From Endotrypanum monterogeii (Eukaryota; Euglenozoa; Kinetoplastea; Trypanosomatida; Trypanosomatidae), in NCBI GenBank assembly GCA_000333855.2, contig CM007329.1, positions 364,398 to 389,606 on the forward strand: DNA of 25,209 nucleotides, written 5' to 3'. How positions within the stretch are numbered: position 1 is the first letter of the stretch; each line of letters starts with the position of its first letter. Positions 7,335-19,300 of this stretch are shown here, piece after piece. A model generated the notes under the pieces. That model was not told the DNA's origin and ran no database searches. It saw nothing but the letters and a program-made list of their open reading frames with translations. The translations under genes and the position numbers were made by a program.

Positions 7335-10300
7335 CTAAACCTTTGAAGACCCTCGCACGCCTTCCAGCACACCATCTACGAGAAGACCAACTGGCCTCTC
7401 CCGCTGCGCACCTTCACATAGCGCATCCACATCGCTATTTGTGCAGACAGTGCTGTCATCGCCTTCCTCCCCACCTGCTGACACGCAGGGGGCAGCGGTG
7501 TCGAGTGACAGCTTACCACCATCACGACTACTATCCCTCTCTTGCTGCTGCTGCTGTTGCACACTGGATAACGTCAAGATGTTTGGGGCGGTGTGGAGAG
7601 GGATTTTTCGGTGCTGCCAAAACCGCAGGGCGTCCAGCAGAGTGCCCAGCTTTGTCACCTTAGTCCACTGCTCACGCAAGCTGTGCATCCCCCACCGTAC
7701 GAGACGTGCGCGAAGGGAGGCGAACGTCTCCACCCCCCGTGTCAGAGACCACGCAGGGAGATAAAACTCGCGCTGCCTTAGCTGACTGGGCAACATCCAC
7801 GCGTAGACGCCGAGTAACGGCCGCAGTGGGTCAGGACTGTGGCGAAGAAAAGTAACGTACAGTGAAACACGCTGCACCTCGAGCCGCTCAACGAATAAGA
7901 GCGGGGAAGCCTTGACGCTGCTCGCCCCACGGCACGACGATGTGGCGCGGTGGAGACCACTGCCAGCGCCACCGTCATCCTCACCACCAACACGTGAGCT
8001 CCCCAGATCAGCAATAGCGTGATTTCCTTTGATATCAGCAGCGCTGGACCCCCCTCCAAGGCCATCACCAGGCCTACCGCGCCTCGCCGCGCCCCGATCG
8101 TGGTGCACGACAGCCGAGTGGGCACCGACAATCAGCTGCTGATGTTGCATCTCGAGGCCTGCACTCGTGGTAACTACAGGCAACAGTGATGATTTTCCAC
8201 TACGAGACGGCTCTTGCTTTTCGCCTCGGGTGGGCGGGGCGACGAGCGAGCCGGCCACCACCATCACCCCCACCGCCCTCCGTCGCTCCAGGCGGGTGCG
8301 CACTTCCTGCACAAGCTGCTGAAGAAAGGCGGCCTGTGAAAGGAAGCCAGCAGCGTTGTCGCTTCTCTGTTGCGGCAGTGACGGTGTCAAAGGTGCAGCA
8401 GCAGAGACCCGCAACGGGGTCGAAGGATGCTGAGGAGTCGCCTGAGTCCCTGTCGGCCATCTAATCATCGCATCGCTTCCTTCCTTCGTGTAGTTGTTGT
8501 GTACCTCGCTGCTGTCAGTGCGTGTCCTGCAAACATTCTTTGTTGTCGTCGTGCTGCTCGCGTCCCTGTCACTGCATGTGCCTCGACCACTACCTCGCTC
8601 CAGCGATCCTCCCTGTCCCCCAAAGCGCCGCGAACGTGTCTCGTCACCGCAGATATCTTCTCCTGGGGACCGATGTCCAGACGCCACTCGATCCTCAGCG
8701 TTCCGTTTTTCGGAGAATTGCGCCTCTACATCTGTGTCGTCATTCACCAGAACTACACTGTCCCTTCTTCGCCACCGCTGCTCCGAGGTAGCACGCGCAA
8801 GGCGGTGTCCAATAGAGCCTTTGTTCGGCATCCCAACCATCACAGTATCGTGTGGATCCTCTCCCCCACGAGAAGACCACGTCGAACGCTGGTGTTGCTG
8901 TTGGTAATTCTGCAAGAGCGCGGGGACGGTCAGCACGAGGGGCGGCGTCGTGGTGGCCTGTGAGGGACCTCTTCGCTTTCGAAGGCCGAGGAGCACACGC
9001 AGCCGACGCACCTCTTGGATCATGTCCGCCAACCAAAAGTCGGTGAGCTCCACGACAAGGGGCGTCAACACAAAGCGCAGCTCTGTGTAGCGTATAACGC
9101 CATCGGCATGTTTGATGAGGCTGTAGCTCATCTCCAAGTCATTCTTTTTCTCCATGGAGTGGAGAAACGCATCACTGCGCCCGAGAGCGGTGCTGAGCAG
9201 GCGATTGCCGACGGCAGTGATCGGCTCCAGGAGCGCTGCACAGCCCCCACGCCTGAGATGATCGCGCCTTGCCCCGGCGGAGGCGGAACCGTTGAGTGAG
9301 TCGGGGAGGGGTGGCTGCCGTCTCCTGGTACGGCTATCGGCGCGCTCGTCACTGTTTTGTCTCGGAGGTGAAGAAAAAGATGCCGGCAATGATGTGGGGG
9401 TGCGGGAGGGCAGCGTTTGAGGCGGCATCGGCACCGGACCCCCTTCACCGCCGTCAGCAGCGTCTGATCCCTGCACTGTGGCAATGGCACATGGCAGCCG
9501 AGGCCGCGCCCGGTACACGAACACGATCCTTCGCCTCTCATCAACCCACTGCATACGGTGTACGGCGAAGTAGAAGTTCTCGTTGTCCTCTGTGGCCAGG
9601 CGCTCCATCTCTACCCCCTCCAAGGTGATCGTAAAGAGGGCTACATTCCCCATGTTAGACGGGGACGTGCCAGCCACAGCGTCCCTGGCCGTGGTGCCTC
9701 GATGACGCGAAAAGCAGCTGCGTTGCGACACGTGTGCATCATCGCCAAGAGCAGTCGCGGCGTCACCGCCGCGATCAACACCCTCGGTGAGCGCTGTCCC
9801 CCTCCTTGCTTCGTCGTCGTGGGCAACCATACCATCACCAGCGGCATCCACCACGAACCGCGTCGAGAAATTTCTCTGGGCCACCATGTATGCGCTTCTC
9901 TCCTGGACCCACGTGAGCTGCACCATTGTCATACTGACCGACAGAGCTTGCGAGGTACTCCACGAGTCGATGGCCGCATAAATTGGAACAGGGAACTCTG
10001 TCACCAGGATTGTAACCCGAGTCTTCTCGGTGTTTGTGTACCCGCGCACGTGGAAGGGGAAGTCTACTACTGCCCTATCCCCCCTGCCATGTAGCCCCGA
10101 TTGCAAATGCACCTGCGTTGGGTGCGGGTGCAGCTGGCGGGCCTGATCCAGTGCCTCAGCGGTGGCAGCGGCCTCGTTGCTAACGTGGCGCGTCACCTTG
10201 CACTCGCCAGCACTGAAATCCACGTCAAACCACCGGCCCTTGTAGCCCAGAATATGGACGCGAATCGCGCGTTCCTGAAGGACGTCCTCCCAGAGAAAAA

Positions 10301-13300
10301 AACGGTTCTGGCGAGGAGGAATGCGGTTCAGGCGGCGGCAACCCCGCTGTCGCACCATCACCGTGTGACACTCCGTACGGTTCTGCAAGAAGATTTTTGT
10401 CTCGTGAATGGGTAGAAGGAGGACCGCCAGCACGTTGTTGGCGCTCTGTACCGACAAGGCTACGCGGCCAGTGACAACAGCATCACATGCGTACGGGTCA
10501 TACGGCTCTAGCTTTGTCGGGTGCGGCGCGGACGGCCGCTGAACCACAAAGTCGCCTCCGTAGCTGACAGCCGTCTGCTTCCCCAGCGCGCGTGGTGCCG
10601 CCCATAGGTTAAAGGTGGCTTCACCTGGCTGATCGATATCCATGTAAGGGGTGTGCTGCGACTCGTAGTAGAAGCTCACGCCGCAGTGTTTTCCCTCCTC
10701 CGCGCCGGTCATGGACGTCACGGTGGGAACAGTCCCCTCCAAGACTTCCTGTACCCGTAATCGGTTCCCGTCGACCGGGCCAATTGAACTCACGTGGTAG
10801 TCGCCGGGGTTCAACTGCACCGCTGCAATGGAGGTCAGGGTGCTCAGTGTATCATCAGCATCAGTAGCCCTGACAGGCATCGAGGCAGCATCGCTGCCGC
10901 TCTCTGTTGCAGTAGCGCTGACCTCCTGCATCAGCAACTGACGTCGCTGCTTCTCCGCCTGCGATATTGCCCTCTCCAGACCAGGAAAGTGAAAGTGAAG
11001 CTTCAAACGTTTGGAGGTGTTGTTGTAGAATACCCAACGCGGCGTGATTTGGATCACCATAGGCTGCCCCTCCTGTGCGTTGGGAAATAGAATCGAGTAG
11101 TTGCAGCTTCGTGAGATGCCGAGTCGTGACAGTGGAGAGACGAGCACGCCGCTGGAACCGACGTCGACGGTGACTGCACCGGACCAGCCGCCGTCCATCC
11201 CAATCGCGAAAAAACACTGAGTGAAGTCAGCGAGTTGGCAACCGATGAGGAACGGCTCCCCCTGGGACGGGATGATACCGTTTGTGCTACTCTGTCCGGG
11301 ACAGAGACGGCGGCGCACCAAGCTATGGCTCATGAGCAGAGGATACTCGGTGAGGTTGTATACCCAGAGCGCCACCGACAAAACCACCGTTCGCGGCATC
11401 ACACTCACCTGAACATAGAAGGCCCGCCCGTGGTTGTCTCGCAGTGGAAGCGAGCGCGGATGCCCATCCACTGCATCACGCAGATGCGGGATTACCGGAG
11501 TAAGGTCTGCCGTGAAAAAAGAGTCGCCGGTGCTCTGAGTGAACGACAAACCCAGGACGAGATTGCTGTCGTACGTGCATAAATGGAGTGGGAGAGCATG
11601 CAGATGAGGAAGGGCATCGTGGGCGCCAAGGAAGACAAGGCTACGGTAAAAGCGTTCTCGTTCGTGCCGCGTGTGGCCAGCTGGCGCCCGCCAAGATGAC
11701 ATCAGCTTGGCCTCGTCCGGGGTTTGAGGACCAGCAAGCGGGTCCTGCTGGAATACGGCCACCCGTGCAGAGAGGCCGAGGTGATTGACGAGGGTGAGAC
11801 GGGGGTAGAGAGAAATGTGCTGCACCAAACCGTCAGCGGAATACGTCAGGATCACGAAAAGTAAAAGTAGGCGCTCATCATGTGCATCACAGAAGGTTCC
11901 GTAGCTACCATCACCACCACCACCACCACCACCACCACCACCACCACCGCTGATGTTGCTGGTGCTGCCGGTGGTGGCACGGTGGTGCGAGAAACCCGCT
12001 GTTGCATCCAACGGACGATCTGCAGCGCTGCTTGTCACCTCCACGCGTTTACACGAGAGAAAGCGACCACTCTCGAGCTTCCCCAGCACGATGCGCGTCT
12101 CATACCAGCGAAGGGGTGTCGCCGCGTCGTTCGCCGTCCCCAGCACACCGGCCGTACCCCTGCAACCGCCGTCAGTGGCGCGCAGCTTGGTAGGCGACGG
12201 CACACACCGAGTCGAGGGGCAGCAGACGCGCAGAAGCACCTCGTTTTGCGCAACCCCCTCACTCAGTGGGAGCCGCCAGCCCGGCGGCACTGTCTCGCGT
12301 GTCGTGGGGAGAAATACGCCATCCGAAACGCGATCGGCCGAAGTGGACAATCCGTGAGAAAACAGCAGCTCCAGTGTACAGCCGGTCTCGTTCAGAAGCG
12401 AGCTGCGTGCCTGCAAACGCACGACCAGCAGATCCCCACCGCCGCCCCCGATGGCCTGTCTTGAGGCGACTGCATTGGCTGGTCCTACGCGATGAGCGTG
12501 CAGCTTTCGGCGTGGCTGGCGCACTTCTGGCGTAACACCGGTGCTGTGGTAGCACCGCGACTGCTCCGTCACATGGGCAGATGAACGCTGGTTTCGTGTG
12601 GCCAGCGATGGCGGGATGTTTCCTCCGTGATGGAGATCGGGCCTCCAGTGACTTGAAGTAACCTTCGGGTGTGTCGGCAAAGAAGCAAAGCGAGACAACC
12701 CTCCACCCTCACCAGGTCTCAAGGTGCCGCGATGGCGGTGGTTATGTGCACCAGCCCCAATGCCGCTGCACGGCCGCTCCACTTGCACAGCAACATCCTT
12801 TGGAGTGCTGTCAGCCAGCGATGCGCCTTCTTCCGCCAGCGCATCCACGTACGTGAATGGCGCGCTCTGAGACAGCGGCGCTGGGGTGTCGTCCGCAGAC
12901 GCGGTCATGAACTGACGATGAACCTTTTCTCTGTGCTGCGGCGGGTGTGAGAGCTTTGTTGATCCATTACCGTTATTCTTCTCCCCTCCCTCGCCCTCCT
13001 CCACCCCTTCACCGTTGGCCATCACAATTGGGTGGCGTGACGTGTCTGCCTCCTCCTCCGGGTCGACGCAGGTCAGAACGAGTGAAAAGGAGAGGGACTT
13101 GAAAGAACCCCTGCACGTATTGCCCTCGTCGTAGTTTCTGACCCCTGTCGCCGTGCCAGTCGAAAAAGGTGTTGCCACCGTAGGTACGTGGGGCAGGGAA
13201 GCTGAATCGTTGCCGAGGTTAGACGGAAATAGCGCCTGCGACGCCGGTGAGAACGCTGTTGTAGCCGCATTTTCTCGGGAGGTGGTGGTGTATACAGTCA

Positions 13301-16300
13301 AAGGCTGTGCCATGTCGTAGTGCAGGGATGTAAACGCAAACCAGTTAGTTGTTCGATCTGAGGAGTTGCCAGAAGGAAATACAGAAGCATCACGGGGCCT
13401 TCTCTGCTGTTGTTGCGGTGGTGGAAATACCCGTGTCGTCGGCCGAGATGAGCCAGCGATCGCTCGCGCCGCCAATGCTGTCTCACCCTTGGAATTCAGT
13501 GCCCAGGCGCCCTTCCCAGCATCCCACTCAACGCACTCGGTCGTAAAGAAGGTCAACATGAGGGAATGAGCACGACGGTACGAGATGAAGATGTCAGTCG
13601 CGGATGCTGGTGGCATCCGGTAAATCTCGTTACAACGCCAAATCGACCCAGTTGCGCTTGCGGATTCGGTTCGAAAAGAGGGCGGCGACGGCGGCGAACA
13701 CGGCGGTACGGGTGGTGGGCTCGGCAATCCCACTGCCGCAGTCGGTGCACCAGGCGTTTCCGTCGGCAGCACCCTCGCTACTTCCTCGCGTTCGCAAATG
13801 CCCGCGAAGAGGGTGTGGCTGAAACTGTTCAGCAAGCGGTGTGTCGCCATGCTGGGTGATATGGTCGCCGCCCCCGCAGTGTTGAGTGACTTTTTGGGGC
13901 TGCATTGATAATACGGCGGCAGAGACGCAGTCAGTATGTCACCCCCGGTGGCGAGGCCATCCACAGGGATGCCAGTCTCTGGAGGGGTGGCGAAGGCGGT
14001 GGAACGCGATGCGGACGCAGTCGCGACGGCTGTTAGAGCAAAGTCAGTCAGCAATCGACGAGTCCTCAACAACACCGCATGCCTTCGGGGACGCAGCGAG
14101 CTCGTGTCTGAGAATGTCTCGACACTGGAACTGCTTCGCCGGATACTGTTGCCACTGCTCTCACGACTCTTGGCGCCGATGTCGCCCCCCGCATCAAGAG
14201 TTACAGAGTTTCCCCAGTGTACAGTGCCGCCTCCCCCATCGCTTCCTGAACCCCCCTCTTCGCCTCGGTCGCTGGTGACATCAGAGTGCCAAAGCACGTC
14301 GGCAAGAGATGCGGGTGGCGCTCTAGTGTTGACTCCTCCGACTGCCGCAGCCGCCATAGTGAGACGGCGCGTCAAGCTCGTTGCCAAGGCAGTGAGCTGG
14401 TGATTCACGTAAAGCAGCTTTGCAACGATGAGATGCGAGCATTGCCATTGAACCCCTTCGACCACTAGTGAGAGATGCCGGTTGCTGCTGTGGCGCGACA
14501 CTGCCTGCGTGAGTGACCACGTTAGTGCTGCGCCGGGCCTTAGAAGCACGTCCCAGCGACCACGTCCGTAGACTCGAACGCTGGCCCTCTGGCACTGAAG
14601 GAGCGAAGTGGAGGCGAGGGCCGAAGTAGAGGTTCGACGCACCATCACATCCTGCACACACACCTGCAGCAATGGATGACGGTGGTCGCTTAAGATTACC
14701 TCGACGGAAGGTGTGAAAACCGCCATAGAAAACCCACGGGGGTGTCGCCGCAGAAGACGACGACCCGCGTGCTGCCGCCGCTGCCGCTGACGCCACTGAG
14801 CATCGTCAAGTGCCCCAAAATGTGTCTGTCCATGTTCCTCGCCTATCTGAGAACACACTTCCTCTGACATCTCTCTGCTCCCGAAAGGAGTCTGCTGCAG
14901 AGACGACTCCAGTACGCCGACCCCGGGCGTAGCAGAGCCATGTCGAGCGACTGGGTGCAATGATTGGCTACAATCCTCTGTGCCTGGTATAGCACTCAAT
15001 TCATACTCTTGGCCAATGCTCTTCGCACTACCTCGGGCAGCCTCCGCTGTACCTTTGGCTACCACTGAGACACCGTCGGTGTGGTTGGCTTCAGCATAGC
15101 TGCACCGAGACACCGGCACCTTGACCTCGTTTTCCTCGCGTGTGCTTCCACCATAGACGTCACCGTTGGAACGCTCCTGTTTCCGTCCTTTGCCTTTGCT
15201 CGTGTCGCCGGCATCTCCTTCGTCATCGGACAACTCGCTGTCCTGCGGACCCTCTCCCCCGTGCAGATCAGTGCTGTTCATAGCAATCGATGAAGCTCTC
15301 CAGGTCAGGGTCGCCTCGACTATTTCCGAGAACTCCTTTTCTGCTTTGCTGTGGGTGAGGTGCTTCACCTGCGTCCGAAGCGCCTGCAGCTCTCCAGCGT
15401 ATGTGGACATGATTAACAAGTCTGCGCGACCGAGGTCAACCTGCATCGCCGTCAGTGAAACAGAATGATGGCGCCCATTGTTGCTGCACACCTCCACATC
15501 CACAGGGGCAAGCACCGTCGTGCGCGCCGTTGTCATAGCGGAATCGTAAATGGGCTCCGACAGTACCGTGAGCCCGTTGCATCGCACATCGTCACAAAGT
15601 AGTCGTCCATTGCAGAAGCTCATCGACGACCTAACCGCCGCGCAGATGTGAAACTGACGGAGCTCGTGCAGCGGCTCGAGTATGATGGAGATGTGCGGCA
15701 GATGAAGGCGCAACGTGCAGTGCACGAGCGGCGGTGAGCGCACATCTGCTGGGTTCTTCAGGTTGTGGAGGGACGACTTGTCACCGTTTGCCTCCTCGTC
15801 CTTTTGCACCGCTTCAACCACCGCCGATGACTTGGAGGAGATGCTAGAGAAATGAGACATGGATCTTTTTATCGAGGCAGGCCGTGTACGACTGTGACCA
15901 CCCCCTGCAGAGCTCTCCACTGCGGGCTCCGTGAAGCCCAGCCGCACCTGGGAGCATTCCAAGTAGCTTCCCTCGCCAACCGCCATGAAGGGCAGCAACA
16001 CCGTCGCCACGTCAATATTTGCCGTAGTCTCCACAAGGGACGATCTCCACAAAACAAGGGGTAGTCGCACGCTACCACTGCCGACAAACCGAACGGTAAG
16101 TCCACCCTCTACCACCATCACGACACGCTGCAGCCCCGCTGGGCGCAGAAGCAGTGAGGAGTCGATCAATATACTGTGTCCGTTGAGGTGCACCGTCAAC
16201 AAATTTGTGTCTTGACTTGAGAAGACAAGAACGAGGCCATCACGAGAGAGGGTGATGTCGTGCTCGAGGCCCCACAGGGCCCCGCGAACCTCGTGCACGC

Positions 16301-19300
16301 GCAAACCTTGACCAGGTGCCCATTGTAAGGGGGACAAAATAGGAGGTACACCCGCCGCTGCCTCTAGACTTTCCCCCGCTGGCACCGTACAAGTGGACAG
16401 GGTACGGGCGCTGCTAGGCGTATTCCCCGCAGACTCTAGAATGTTTTCTTTCTCCCCTTCCTCTCGCCCTCCCTCTCTCTCCTTCCCCTCACCATACCCC
16501 CTCCCCTTCCCACTCCCCCCCTCCCCCTCCTCCTCTTCCTCGCTCTCCAAGGCAGCTCGCAGTACAGCAATTGGATGCTCGACAAGACAGCTCAACCAGA
16601 CACGCAAGGCACCTGCACTGAGGTCGACAGTTAACGCCTCTAGCCGACAACCTACCTCACGTTGCATCACAACTAACTGTCCCTGGTCACTATCGCCGTT
16701 TCGGCAATCGGCATCGGAGAAAATCGAGGCCGTTGTGGGACATGTTGCCAGCGGCTTCACACCGGCCGAGTAGCGTCCCCCAATGTGGTCGGTCGGCCTT
16801 GAGACCTGCGGTGGTGGCATTGGTGGTGCGGATGATGCGACACGTGCGCCTGTATCCTGCTGCACGATTCTTGTTGAGACTCTGGCGCTCTCGGCATCAG
16901 GCGCGGCCGTCATGCCCCCCACAGTGTCCGTGGTTAACACTGCACCTTGAACGTCTTGTGCCACTGTATGCACAGCTTCCATAACCGATGGGTGAGTGAA
17001 AGTGGTAGAGGGCACAGAGACCTCAACATGTGTCATCGAAAGAAGCGGTCGACCGGGACTTTGTACCGAGGTGCAAACGCAGGTCCCCAACTGAACAGAC
17101 TGCGCATCGGTGAAGCTAGAGACGATAAGGCCACTGAACCTTACGCACAAAGCATCTATACACGCCTCCTCAAGCATTGCAGTAGGGGCAAGGTGCTGCT
17201 GCTCGGCAGCTGTCGACGAGGCGGGCAGCTGCCCAAACTGAAAAAGAATATGATTGCTCGCGGAGGGGTTAATGCCTCCGTTGTTCGTGTTGTTACAGAC
17301 ACCTGGCCCAAGTATTCGCAGGGGTGCAACAGAAGTGGCAAGAAACGTCATTAGACAGCACCTTCGGATTGTGGCATCCGACGCACGACTTGCCGCGCCT
17401 GCGCGTCGCGCAGCGGCGTGGACGACCGTGTAGCGCCTCCAGTAATCACGTGCCTCAGAAGCCGTGGCGGCAGTCGTCTCAACGTCGCGGTAGCTGACGA
17501 GACGGAAACACACCTCTGCCACAGTCAGGCGCATCTTTAAACGCGGTATCACGCTACCTTGTGGCGCGACTCTTGGTGGAGCTATAACGACGTGTGCGAT
17601 AGGTCCAAGGAACTCAGGAGGCTCGGTGCGCATCTGCCCTGGCCCTGTCGCCGGTGATGGTGACTTCGGATGGTCGTCTGGGAGAACTCCCTCTTGCAGT
17701 TCCACAGAAACCCCGCTCCCTGGCAGCGTTAGCAGCGGCGGCACACCATCCATCGCAGAAATCAAAGGGGGAGGGGTGAAGCCGACTGACATCCTAAACT
17801 GCTCTCCTTGGGTTGTTTGGTTGGTGTCGAGAAACGAATCGCAAACACCTCTACTTTCCTGTCGCACGGAGGAGGAGTTCTCATCCACCTGGTGTTGCTG
17901 CAGCTGCCCCGGTGCGGAAGCCGGTCTCTCTACCCAAACACTCGGGTGATGTGCGCTGTCGTAATAGAAGACATGGGTCGCCTCCCCTCCACCCACCTGC
18001 GCTCTCTCCCACGGAGGCGCACACCTTCCCAGCCTGAAGTGGAAACCGCGGCGGCCAGTCCTTCGGCTGACATAAGGAGCACTTCTGCTATGGACCATCG
18101 TTGAGATGGGTGAGGATGCGGGGGGGCTGAGCGAAGCAAAGCTACCCCGCGCTGCTGTTGAAACCCCCACCACACGGTGCGTAAGGTAGTACTGAGACAC
18201 CCTCGAAGCCTTTGGTGCCTCCGGCGGCCTCGGATCGCCGGTTGTCGTCGCCGCAGCCGTCCCCTGGGTATGATGCAGGAGCGTTTCACTGAGGAGAGCG
18301 TAAGCAGAGGTGTTGAGCACAACGTGAACGGGGGTCACCTCGAATACAGGAGTCAGTCGCACCTCCTCACCTCTCACGGGAGACCTGCTACTACTGGGTA
18401 TCGCTGTAGCCGTGAGACTTGTTTTGCTCTCGCTGGTGGTCGATGGCATGGTATAAGTTGACGCGATTCGTTCCAACACTGGGCTTCGTGCACACTCACT
18501 AACGGACTCTTTGTCGCCAGAGGTCGAAAAACAGTTTGCGAGTTTTTCCGCCGCTACCACAGATTCGTCTTCTTCTCCATCAAGAGTCCCATGGGCTCTC
18601 CGCGCAGCCGTAGCGGCAGAGCTCGTGAAATTCGCTTCCTTCCCGACACCCCCGACCACTGCCACCGCGGTCTCCTCGATGCGTGTGTGCACTTGAAGTG
18701 GATTAAGTAGGAGCGGCATGCAAGCTGTCACCGGTGGTATGCTGGAGTCACGCTCACGCAACCACTGCAAACCCTCAAAAGCTGTGGTCTTATCACCCAC
18801 AGGGATGTCAACGGTGTTCGTGCCCTCTGCGGTAGTCCACCAAACATACGCCTCCACGGCCTCAACCTCCACGACAGGCGGCACGAGCCCCGGAGGAACA
18901 GAACGCCGTCCAAAGTGCGTGGCTGCGTCACGACCATCGCTGGTGGGCTGATCCGCTGAGGGGTTGTTGTGCGCCTCGTCCCCATTGAACCGAGCCCTCT
19001 CCAGACCCACCGTGACGCCCGCACGCACGCCTCGCTGCATTTTACTGTTCCACTCAAACGTGAAACAGCTACTGTATATGTGAAGAGCCAAAGGAGGGGA
19101 AAGGAACGGCAACAGCTGTGCCTGTTCAACGTCTGTGCCGTCGCTGCTGCTGTCGCTGCTGCTTTGGATGCCGACACAGCACTCACCCGTGCTGGCAGGT
19201 CTAGCAGAGCAGCAGGCGTAACGCAATTGACACCGCTGACTTTCCTGCAGGATTACAGCATTGAGCAGAGAAGCCTGCGCACCTTGAGCAGCAACAACTT

